Origin: JBDGRJ01 sp042218115
Lineage (GTDB): Bacteria > Patescibacteriota > Patescibacteriia > Magasanikbacterales > UBA922
DNA: 64,000 bases
Direction: 5' to 3'
Assembly (NCBI GenBank): GCA_042218115.1
Contig: JBDGRJ010000002.1
Span: 1 to 64,000, forward strand
In this document: piece after piece, positions 16,700-23,094 of the stretch
Layout of the letters: each line of letters starts with the position of its first letter
Position numbering within the stretch: position 1 is the first letter of the stretch
The notes under the pieces: generated by a model
What the model was told of the DNA's origin: nothing
Database searches by the model: none
The model's input: only the letters and a program-made list of their open reading frames with translations
Made by a program: the position numbers and the translations under genes

Positions 16700-16963
16700 T
16701 TAGTTATAAATCTCGCTTCTGTGGTCTATATAGTGAACTACTATTTTCTCTTTAGAATAACTAACTTTATAAATAACTCGCCAATCACCCACTCTAAGCT
16801 TAAAAAAATCACTAAACTCACCCTGTAGAGGAATGGGAGTGATAAGTTCAAAATTTTTAGACAACCAACGCATTTTGTCCAACACCCGATTCTTTACCTC
16901 ACTATCAAGACCGGCCAAATCTTCTTTAGCTTGGTTGGACAAGAAAACAGACCAATCGGACAT
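16700..16963 (-). CDS. RelE/ParE-family toxin
   Basis: This 87-aa protein is a clear RelE/ParE-fold sequence: VFLSNQAKEDLAGLDSEVK, then FFKLRVGDWRVIYKVSY and VVHYIDHRSEIYN. The LRVGDWRVIY strand and the terminal HR-x-x-IY motif are hallmarks of the family. It starts one base after its antitoxin gene ends and lies directly upstream of a glycosyltransferase gene. It probably inhibits translation when free, by family inference. Confidence 0.85.
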   Translation of the reverse strand: MSDWSVFLSNQAKEDLAGLDSEVKNRVLDKMRWLSKNFELITPIPLQGEFSDFFKLRVGDWRVIYKVSYSKEKIVVHYIDHRSEIYN

Positions 16964-16964
16964 A

Positions 16965-17150
16965 CTATTGGTCGGCCTCTAAACTCACCTCTTCAAGTGG
17001 TATCAAATCAGAACTTTCGTTTCTAGCTTGATTTAACCTCTGTTTTGCTTTTTTGCTCAACTGACTGTCCAAATCTGGATCAGTTAAAATTTTACTTATA
17101 GCCTTTGTGATAAAGGCTTTGTGTTGGGGGTCTAAATTATCTTGAGTCAT
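16965..17150 (-). CDS. Small antitoxin paired with the RelE-like toxin
   Basis: The 61-aa protein has no DNA-binding motif that I can name. Its C-terminal half (RLNQARNESSDLIPLEEVSL) matches the toxin-binding end of many RelE-partner antitoxins, where a PLEEV-type segment follows a helix. The next gene is the toxin. A promoter lies just upstream. Confidence 0.7.
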   Translation of the reverse strand: MTQDNLDPQHKAFITKAISKILTDPDLDSQLSKKAKQRLNQARNESSDLIPLEEVSLEADQ

Positions 17151-17174
17151 ATTATTTATAATTAATTTGTACTT

Positions 17175-17203
17175 AGTATAGCAGAAATAGTAGCATCAAA
17201 CAA
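17175..17203 (-). promoter_or_regulatory. Promoter of the second RelE-type module
   Basis: On the minus strand TTGTTT (17203-17198) lies 17 bp from TATACT (17180-17175). The antitoxin ATG at 17150 is 25 bases further on. The promoter occupies the short space after the O-antigen-ligase gene, so the module can be expressed separately. Confidence 0.6.
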
Positions 17204-17209
17204 GATGAA

Positions 17210-18613
17210 CTAAAACCTCACATCTTTAACGACATTGGCTCCGGCCAAAGCCAGCCCGATCGGCAGCCACATATGGACATTATAATACGAGGTATTAAAC
17301 AGCTGAAAAAACACGGCTCCGACAGCACTAATCAACAGCGCCGCCAACATCAACCGATCTATATGCGCACCTCTCTGTCGGCGCCAGACTTTGTAAAAAA
17401 CAGCCGACAAAAAGCTGCCAAAAGCAGCTAGACCGATCACCCCCTGCTCTAGTAAGATCTTCTGGACAAATCCGTGCGCATCCAGAGGTTCTCCGAAATT
17501 AATAACATATGACTTCACCTGCTCTAACATAGTCAAGAAAGTACCGGGGCCGTAGCCGAAGAAAGGGCTGTCTTGAAAGTAAAACCAAACAATCTTCAGC
17601 ACTTCTATCCGCCAAACATTTGAGGAAGTAATTACATGCGAAGTCAAAAAGTACAGCATATACCCGACAGACGGGACTAATCCAGCTATCAATAGATATT
17701 TCAGCTCCTTTCGGCGCTTAAATAGGTTTTTAACCCGCTCTTTGAAGACAAACAAGGCCAGCACCCCTTGAACCGATAAAGACAGCCATGCGGCCCGAGA
17801 TAAGGTCAATACACAAACAAGTACAATAAAGCTGGTAGCTGCAAACATCCATCTTTTTATCTTCGCTTTATTTCTAGTAGCGGATAGATACACAGCGGCA
17901 GGTACAACAGCCACCAAGCTTTCAGCTAAAATATTATGATTGTACTTCAGCGGTGCCCAACTATAGATTGAAAACGGCACCACCCGAGGCCAGCCGCCGA
18001 AGGTCAGATCGCGGATGAAAGCTATTCCGCCAAAACAAGCCACTGCAAACCCGGACCAAAACAAGACCCACAGCACTCGCTCGAGAGTATCACGATCATC
18101 GATCAAAGCTACCGGCAGTACCACAAAAGCCAGGTAGACAAAGAGAAGATTCCTCACTACATAATAGAGTGAATCATTGATCATACCGGGCGCAAAGACA
18201 AGCCAGGCCGAGATGAACCCGGAAAGTAAAAACGGGAGATAATATTTAAAGCAGTAGTCTTTTTTAACAAGTGCTGAGAAGCTGTAGCCTTTTATTTTAA
18301 GCAGTGAAACTACAGTCAACACTCCCAAGCCGAACAGAGCAATAAAATCGACCCAAGGGGCGTTTAACGCTGCTAAAGCCGGAAAGTCTTCTCTGATCCA
18401 GCTGAATCTAGCTAAGCTCAACCGCAGACCTATCGGCAGGCTCAAAGCAGCTGTAAGATACAAGATCAGATCGGGCTTGGCTATAAACACTACAAAAGCA
18501 AAAACTAAGAGCAAGAAAATTAAAGCGGGTAAGCTGAGCTTAAATAAAAAAAAGGCAGCAAGCAAAAAGACAGCTAGATAAATATAGTCTTTTATGCTAA
18601 GCTCAGATTCCAT
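17210..18613 (-). CDS. O-antigen ligase/polymerase-like membrane protein
   Basis: The 467-aa protein is highly hydrophobic with about ten to twelve membrane helices, the layout of the Wzy/WaaL family that ligates or polymerises lipid-linked glycans at the outer face of the membrane. The family motif region is visible as EPLDAHGFVQKILLEQGVIG, with the conserved His and Glu, preceded by FFGYGPGTFL. Together with three nearby GT4 enzymes it indicates an exported polysaccharide or glycoprotein glycan. In a CPR cell without LPS, the acceptor is probably a surface protein or lipid carrier; that is inference. Confidence 0.85.
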   Translation of the reverse strand: MESELSIKDYIYLAVFLLAAFFLFKLSLPALIFLLLVFAFVVFIAKPDLILYLTAALSLPIGLRLSLARFSWIREDFPALAALNAPWVDFIALFGLGVLTVVSLLKIKGYSFSALVKKDYCFKYYLPFLLSGFISAWLVFAPGMINDSLYYVVRNLLFVYLAFVVLPVALIDDRDTLERVLWVLFWSGFAVACFGGIAFIRDLTFGGWPRVVPFSIYSWAPLKYNHNILAESLVAVVPAAVYLSATRNKAKIKRWMFAATSFIVLVCVLTLSRAAWLSLSVQGVLALFVFKERVKNLFKRRKELKYLLIAGLVPSVGYMLYFLTSHVITSSNVWRIEVLKIVWFYFQDSPFFGYGPGTFLTMLEQVKSYVINFGEPLDAHGFVQKILLEQGVIGLAAFGSFLSAVFYKVWRRQRGAHIDRLMLAALLISAVGAVFFQLFNTSYYNVHMWLPIGLALAGANVVKDVRF

Positions 18614-18636
18614 AAACTATTCATTAATTCACTTTT

Positions 18637-18664
18637 AGTATAGCATAAGTCAATCTTTCACCAA
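18637..18664 (-). promoter_or_regulatory. Probable promoter of the O-antigen-ligase-like gene
   Basis: On the minus strand TATACT (18642-18637) lies 24 bases before the ATG at 18613, with a weak -35 TTGGTG 16 bp further upstream. It places resident-type AT-rich control DNA up to about 18664, immediately next to the GC-rich cassette. Confidence 0.4.
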
Positions 18665-18862
18665 GAATATCCACTAGTATCTTAACCCTTTGATTGTAAT
18701 TGAGAGAAACCATTCCTCTGGTCAGAAATACTTCTGAACACAGGAATAGGAGCCGCCACAGACATAGCTCAAGGATTGAGATGTCTGGGCGGCGTAGGAA
18801 AGAACAGTGGGGTCGAGTCTCCACACGGATGTGTGAAGTAGAGCTCGAACCCCGATGGAGAT

Positions 18863-18889
18863 GGCCGGGTCGGCTTACGCCACCCGGCC
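18863..18889 (-). terminator. GC-rich hairpin downstream of the lipoprotein gene
   Basis: GGCCGGGT (18863-18870) and ACCCGGCC (18882-18889) form an 8-bp perfect stem 46 bases after the lipoprotein stop codon. The minus-strand side is followed by only a short T-poor sequence, so termination is probable rather than certain. The rest of 18665-18934 shows no gene I can support. Confidence 0.4.
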
Positions 18890-18934
18890 GTGTAATTTCC
18901 CCTGACCACTCCGGGCGCAGGGGGGTGCCGATCA

Positions 18935-20728
18935 CTACTGGATCGTGCTGTCCTCCGGGTCGGCATCGTTGCCGTCCTTGGTGTCGTCCCCGTCGGAATC
19001 GGTACCGGGCTCGAACACCCAGTTGTATCCTCCGAGACCGTTCGGCTCCGTTCCAACGGGCGAAACGTCTAATCCGTCGTACTTGTAGCTTACTCTCCCG
19101 TCGACGATCTTCTTCTGCTCTTGACGGGCGGCCCACCAACTCTGATCCTTGTTGGTGACATTGAGCTCGCAGCGCCCAATGCCGGGGGTGTTCGGCTGTT
19201 GATAGACCAGCTCCTTCGCAGAGCCTCCAGCCGAAACTTTCTCCCCCCAGGGGATGATGACACCCCCCTGTTTGTCGGTGCAAACCATGAACAGCCGAAG
19301 CTGTTGCTGGTTCACCCCGGGGTTATGCCAGACCACTCTGAGAGTGGTCGGCGGGAGAGACTGCACGCAACGACCGTTTGAATCGCAGATTTCACCCTGC
19401 GGACAATCTGAGTCGTTGTTGCACGCCACCGAGGTATCGTTGCTGGCATCCATGCCAGCGTCTACGGTAGCGTCTGAGGTGTCCGCGGTCCCGGTATCGT
19501 GCGTATCCGGCGCGGCATCCGCGGTGTCAGTGCCTGCGTCCATGTCCATGCCCGAGTCGACCCCGACGTCCGTGCCGGAATCAACGGTCTGGCAGGTATT
19601 GTTCTTGCAGACCTGTCCTTGCGGACAATCGGCATCCCGAACGCAGTCGCCCGGGATACACCGTCCGGTGCCGGGGTGGCAGACCTTACCGGATCCGCAC
19701 TCGACGTCGGGCTGGGAGGCCTCCGTGCAGGAGCGGCAGAACCGCTCCATGCACAACGGTTCCTGGCCGGAGCAGTCGCCGTGAACTTGACACTCCGGCT
19801 TTTCACACCGGTTGCTGTACGGACTGCAGACCCGACTCGACGGACAGTCGCTGTCCGACCGGCAGAAGCCGCAGAAGAGCTGCGGCTTGCCGCCACAGGT
19901 AATCTTCAGGCAAGACGGACTGACTTGCTTCGGGTTTTCACACCCTTTTCCGTCTTCGCCGTCCTTGCCGTGAGGCAGACAGATCCCCGTGGGACCTGAC
20001 GCACATTTCATTGTGAGACAGGTCGAGGAGTCGTTCTTCGTGACCCCTGCGAGGTCACAGTCCTCGCCCGGGTCGCCTTTCGGGCCCCTGCAGTCCTTGC
20101 GATCGACCTTCCCGTCTCCGTTCCGGTCTTCATCAGGGTCCTTTTGGCCGTCGCCGTCGAGGTCCCAGCAATCTTCTCCATCGCTGCCGTCTTGAAGGCA
20201 GGCTTTGGAATTCGACTGCTGCTGACATTCGACGTGGAGGCAGACGCCGCCTTTTACGTCCTCCACTCGCGTGGAGCACTGGGGAGCGTCCTTTCCGTCT
20301 TCGCCCGGATCGCCTTTCGGTCCGACGCAAAGGCCGGACTCCTCGTTGCAGGTACCGGGTCGGCACTGTGAGTCTGTCGTGCAGTGTGCGTCCTCGCCGT
20401 CTTCACCATCTTCTCCCGGAGGTCCCTGCTTGCCTCTGCAGAGACCATCTTCGGTGCAGACCCCTTTTGGGCCGCAATCCTCGTCCGACTGACACTGCAG
20501 AACGCAGTAGCCAGTCTTGGTGCAGCCGGCACGGGGGCCGCAATCCTTATCTTTCTTGCAACGAACGACCGAATCGTCCTGTCCCGTGTCGGGCTCGATC
20601 GTGCCGGCGTCGGGCGCCGACGCGGAGCCGGAATTGCCGGCATCGAGATAGGGACGCTCGAACCCGCCGCACGAAACGACGGTGATCGAAGCGGCCACGA
20701 GCGCGAAGTACTTCGCGAGCTTGTTCAT
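18935..20728 (-). CDS. Lipoprotein with collagen-like and Cys-rich EGF/Dickkopf-like repeats
   Basis: The 597-aa protein has a lipoprotein signal (LAKYFALVAASITVVSCGG; lipid-modified Cys at about residue 20) and a strong GGAGG ribosome site nine bases before the ATG. Residues about 55-310 alternate small disulfide modules (CKKDKDCGPRAGCTKTGYCV, CQSDEDCGPKGVC) with short collagen-like GPPGEDGEDGEDA and GPKGDPGEDG runs. A Thr/Asp/Ala-rich linker follows (about 385-430), then a further Cys module and a roughly 130-residue beta-rich tail ending in an Asp-rich DSDGDDTKDGNDADPED segment. Such lipoproteins are abundant in myxobacteria and relatives. Function is unknown; surface display is likely. 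Codon use is foreign to the flanking genes. Confidence 0.8.
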   Translation of the reverse strand: MNKLAKYFALVAASITVVSCGGFERPYLDAGNSGSASAPDAGTIEPDTGQDDSVVRCKKDKDCGPRAGCTKTGYCVLQCQSDEDCGPKGVCTEDGLCRGKQGPPGEDGEDGEDAHCTTDSQCRPGTCNEESGLCVGPKGDPGEDGKDAPQCSTRVEDVKGGVCLHVECQQQSNSKACLQDGSDGEDCWDLDGDGQKDPDEDRNGDGKVDRKDCRGPKGDPGEDCDLAGVTKNDSSTCLTMKCASGPTGICLPHGKDGEDGKGCENPKQVSPSCLKITCGGKPQLFCGFCRSDSDCPSSRVCSPYSNRCEKPECQVHGDCSGQEPLCMERFCRSCTEASQPDVECGSGKVCHPGTGRCIPGDCVRDADCPQGQVCKNNTCQTVDSGTDVGVDSGMDMDAGTDTADAAPDTHDTGTADTSDATVDAGMDASNDTSVACNNDSDCPQGEICDSNGRCVQSLPPTTLRVVWHNPGVNQQQLRLFMVCTDKQGGVIIPWGEKVSAGGSAKELVYQQPNTPGIGRCELNVTNKDQSWWAARQEQKKIVDGRVSYKYDGLDVSPVGTEPNGLGGYNWVFEPGTDSDGDDTKDGNDADPEDSTIQ

Positions 20729-20757
20729 GACATCCTCCCGGATGTTAGAGTCAATGT

Positions 20758-20838
20758 ACCCACAGAAAGATTCTGTGGGTGGCTCGAGTCTCTACGAGCA
20801 GACAATACACCTCAGTGCACTCTCTGCTCGTAGAGACT
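20758..20838 (-). repeat. Two strong hairpins between the beta-barrel and lipoprotein genes
   Basis: The first pairs 758-766 with 772-780 of the 20 kb block (ACCCACAGA/TCTGTGGGT). The second is a perfect 16-bp stem, AGTCTCTACGAGCAGA at 20787-20802 with its complement at 20823-20838. They precede the lipoprotein ribosome site. Similar hairpins occupy every gap in this cassette and may be RNA-processing or stability elements. Confidence 0.55.
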
Positions 20839-20912
20839 GTGATCGGCAAATTTTAAAGAACATTCATAAACACCCTCATCACAACATACAACAATCATAT
20901 GCTGTGAAAAGG

Positions 20913-20946
20913 GCCGGGCGAATGGTCGGTGTGTCCATCGCCCGGC
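20913..20946 (-). terminator. GC-rich hairpin after the beta-barrel gene
   Basis: GCCGGGCGA (20913-20921) pairs with TCGCCCGGC (20938-20946), with further TGG/CCA pairing inside. On the minus strand it follows the beta-barrel stop codon and is trailed by CTTTTC. It may be a partial terminator between two genes of the same operon. Confidence 0.5.
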
Positions 20947-20969
20947 AGAGATTTTTCGCCAGAATCGGC

Positions 20970-21998
20970 TCAGAATTTGACTCTGAAACCGACCTGACCC
21001 CCCCTTCCTGCGTCCGTGCGTCCTGGCGAGGAGACCAGCCCGAAGTTACCCGAGCCGACCAGTGCGAACCGATCGGTGGGAGCCCATCGCAGACCGGCAC
21101 TCACCAGGTAGTACCGGAACTCCGTGAAACCTTCGCCCAGGTTTTCCGCCTGGGCGTATCCCAGGTGAACCGGGATCTCGAGCTCCGGGGTCACCTCGAT
21201 CGAGGTGCCGAACTCACCTTTGAAGGCGGGCCGACCTCGAGCCGCGGTAACGCCCCCTCCGAGTCCGAACTCTCCCTCGAGGGAGAGGTTGGACTCGTGG
21301 TAGGGTTTTCTCAAGGCCACCTTGGCCAGCCCTCCGGTGAAACCGGGTCCGCCGGAGAAGGAGAAGATCGAGAGCCCCCCGTAAGTGCGGAGACTCTCGG
21401 AATCCTGGCGCTTGTTTACCTTCTCGTTCTTTTGCGCCAGGCTCTTCGCCTGCTTGGCGGTCTCGGCGTTCTGCTCGAGGCGCTTCCGGATGCTCTCGAG
21501 CGATCCAGCAATCTTGACCAGCGCCTCGTGCTGGTCCTTGTTTTGCCGCTCGAGAGTCTTTGTTTTCCGGTCGTACTTCTCCTCGAGCTGCTCGAGGTCC
21601 TCCTGGATTTTCTCGAGCTTCTTGTTGACCGACTCCTTGTCGGCCTTCTTCTTCAGCTTCTTGTCGATCTCCTGGCTGATCTCCTTGAATCGCTTCTTCA
21701 CCTCAGAGGCATCGGCCTTGCCCCTCAGCTTCCGGTTCAACTCTCCGATTCGCTCGGAGAGCGACTCGTCTTTCTTCGACTGTTCGTCAAGCCGATCCTT
21801 GTTCAGCTCGGTTTTGCTCTCGACGAAGCGCAGCCTCTCGGCGGCGGTTCGCTGCCTTTTGTTCTGCTTGCACAGCTTGCGCTGTGCTTTCCTCTCGTAC
21901 GAGTCACACTTGACGTCGTTCCCACCGCCGGCAAAGGCGAAAGCGGGAACGAACAGGGCGATAGCGACGATCGTGAGGTTCAGCATCTCCTTGGTCAT
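20970..21998 (-). CDS. Outer-membrane beta-barrel protein with long coiled-coil
   Basis: The ATG at 21998 is chosen, not the in-frame one at 22064, because it has GGGAG upstream and gives a proper signal peptide (LNLTIVAIALFVPAFAFAGG). The 342-aa product has a coiled-coil of about 170 residues rich in Lys/Glu/Arg. It then has a 130-residue beta-barrel-like domain with alternating aromatic and glycine pattern (LEGEFGLGGGVTAARG, LVSAGLRWAPTDRFALVG). It ends in Phe (QVGFRVKF), the C-terminal signal read by the BAM machinery. This requires an outer membrane, which CPR bacteria lack, so the gene is unlikely to be native to the flanking genome. The coiled-coil may span the periplasm. Confidence 0.75.
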   Translation of the reverse strand: MTKEMLNLTIVAIALFVPAFAFAGGGNDVKCDSYERKAQRKLCKQNKRQRTAAERLRFVESKTELNKDRLDEQSKKDESLSERIGELNRKLRGKADASEVKKRFKEISQEIDKKLKKKADKESVNKKLEKIQEDLEQLEEKYDRKTKTLERQNKDQHEALVKIAGSLESIRKRLEQNAETAKQAKSLAQKNEKVNKRQDSESLRTYGGLSIFSFSGGPGFTGGLAKVALRKPYHESNLSLEGEFGLGGGVTAARGRPAFKGEFGTSIEVTPELEIPVHLGYAQAENLGEGFTEFRYYLVSAGLRWAPTDRFALVGSGNFGLVSSPGRTDAGRGGQVGFRVKF

Positions 21999-22097
21999 GG
22001 TCTGGTCTCCCAGTGAAAGTATGGGTGTAAAACCCGTTAATGAAACGACGCTCTCACGAACCACCTAGGCAAAGCCTAAATGAGTTCGAATAAAGCG

Positions 22098-22175
22098 GGC
22101 AAGAAGTAGAATTTCATCTCTACTCCTTGCCAAGCGACTCTCTGTTCTCATCCAGCGCAGATGCGCTAAGATGAG
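22098..22175 (-). repeat. Hairpins between the two upstream cassette genes
   Basis: One stem joins 22098-22109 with 22120-22131 (GGCAAG and AGTAG against CTACT and CTTGCC). The other joins 22147-22152 with 22170-22175 (CTCATC/GATGAG) and contains an inner AGCGCA/TGCGCT stem. They fill the space between the beta-barrel gene and the upstream membrane-protein gene. Confidence 0.5.
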
Positions 22176-22179
22176 AGGG

Positions 22180-22797
22180 TCAGGAGTCGCTGTCCTTCTG
22201 GTGACGTTCCCGGATGTCTTGAATCCGATTGGAGACCACGTACTCGTTTTCGAACCAATACGCGATCTCGACGAGATCGCCGCAGTCTCCGGGGCTGTCG
22301 ACATCGGCGCAATGCTCGAGCGCCAATGAGGGGGTGGCCCCGATCAGCCCTTTGTAATCGTTGACGTGCTTCCACACGCCCTTCTTCTTCAGTCGGACCT
22401 TGACCCGTTCCTTCAGCGGCTCCTCTTCGTTCTCGGGCTCGCCGGAGTCGGTCTGATCGGGTTCCTTTCTCTCTTCGGACTGTTCGTCCGGGTCGGCCGT
22501 CTCCTTCTGGGCGGTCTTCTGCTTGTTGTCGTCGAAGTCGGTCGTGGCGGTCGTGGCGTTTCGCAAGATCGGCCATGCGACCAGGACGAACACGGCAACG
22601 GCGCCGAAAAGTGCCGCCAAAACCCCCAACCAAGTAGGGATGCCGCTGCCCGGGTCGCGCATCTCCTCGTCCTCCGGATCATCGGGCCCTTCGGGCTCCT
22701 GCTCGCCTTCCGGCGGCTTAGGGGGGCCGCCCGAATCGTCGGATCCGTGCATCTGGTCGGTTCCGGTTCGATCGCGAGAGTCGTCACCGTTGGACAT
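22180..22797 (-). CDS. Acidic single-pass membrane protein of unknown function
   Basis: The 205-aa protein has a strong ribosome site (AGGAGG) upstream of the ATG at 22797. Residues 1-50 are Asp/Glu/Pro/Gly-rich. One membrane helix follows (about residues 53-76, TWLGVLAALFGAVAVFVLVAWPIL), then another acidic stretch (about 85-130). A folded-looking C-terminal domain of 75 residues contains three cysteines in HCADVDSPGDC context and WKHVNDYKGLIGATPSLALE. I do not recognise the family. It is first in the GC-rich operon and follows the AT-rich promoter at 22935-22971. Confidence 0.65.
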   Translation of the reverse strand: MSNGDDSRDRTGTDQMHGSDDSGGPPKPPEGEQEPEGPDDPEDEEMRDPGSGIPTWLGVLAALFGAVAVFVLVAWPILRNATTATTDFDDNKQKTAQKETADPDEQSEERKEPDQTDSGEPENEEEPLKERVKVRLKKKGVWKHVNDYKGLIGATPSLALEHCADVDSPGDCGDLVEIAYWFENEYVVSNRIQDIRERHQKDSDS

Positions 22798-22824
22798 GGT
22801 TGTCCTCCTATCAAGTCGAGTAGT

Positions 22825-22844
22825 GAGAGGCGAAAAAGCCTCTC
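22825..22844 (-). promoter_or_regulatory. Leader hairpin before the first cassette gene
   Basis: GAGAGGC (22825-22831) and GCCTCTC (22838-22844) form a perfect 7-bp stem about 20 bases upstream of the AGGAGG ribosome site. It resembles the other intergenic hairpins of the cassette and may protect the transcript 5' end. Confidence 0.4.
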
Positions 22845-22934
22845 AGGTGAAAAGATCGCAGAACGTAGCCAAAAGCTACTTTAAATATAACGGACTTATA
22901 CTTAAAGCAGCCTTCGACTGTGATTGTAAAAGCG

Positions 22935-22971
22935 ATTATAAGACCATATCATGATAAGACAATTTTGTCAA
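22935..22971 (-). promoter_or_regulatory. Promoter region of the GC-rich cassette
   Basis: A perfect TTGACA (22971-22966) lies 17 bp from TATGGT (22948-22943). An overlapping alternative pairs TTGTCT (22962-22957) with a perfect TATAAT (22940-22935) at 16 bp. The leader to the ATG at 22797 is about 130 nt. The region is AT-rich, in contrast to the genes it would serve. 22798-23094 otherwise holds only the leader hairpin and the terminator of the next operon. Confidence 0.55.
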
Positions 22972-22992
22972 GTACTAACAACAAAAAAATAC

Positions 22993-23021
22993 AAAAATCT
23001 CACCTTTTAAGCGAGATTTTT
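22993..23021 (-). terminator. Terminator of the giant-protein operon
   Basis: AAAAATCTC (22993-23001) pairs with GAGATTTTT (23013-23021) around an 11-base loop. T-rich sequence is present on both strands, so it works in either direction. It lies about 75 bases past the stop codon of the 2599-aa gene. Confidence 0.75.
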
Positions 23022-23094
23022 GCTAAATTAAGCGAATTGTTTAATTAAGACTTCTAGCTAAGCCTGAGACGTAATATTTTTAAAAGACGGAGTG

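Larger units (their letters stand above)
18691..22929. other. GC-rich foreign-looking cassette (acquired island or assembly chimera)
   Basis: Composition changes sharply from AT-rich to strongly GC-rich and back. Inside are three minus-strand genes with strong Shine-Dalgarno sites (AGGAGG, GGAGG, GGGAG), unlike resident genes. They encode a lipoprotein, a beta-barrel outer-membrane protein and an acidic membrane protein, all typical of Gram-negative bacteria such as myxobacteria or Bradymonadota. No integrase, transposase or tRNA lies at the edges. The word TGATTGTAA occurs at both edges (18691-18699 and 22921-22929), which may be chance. There is no N-run at either junction. Confidence 0.7.

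Noticed and set aside
18624..19283. Minus-strand open frame of 219 codons overlapping the lipoprotein 3' end
   Set aside because: It overlaps the better supported lipoprotein gene in another frame, is Arg/Gly-rich and crosses the composition junction.
20682..22016. Long plus-strand open frame (444 codons) opposite the beta-barrel gene
   Set aside because: It is antisense to a gene with ribosome site, signal peptide and a normal barrel end. GC-rich coding DNA often leaves the opposite strand open, and the product is a low-complexity Leu/Val/Arg sequence.
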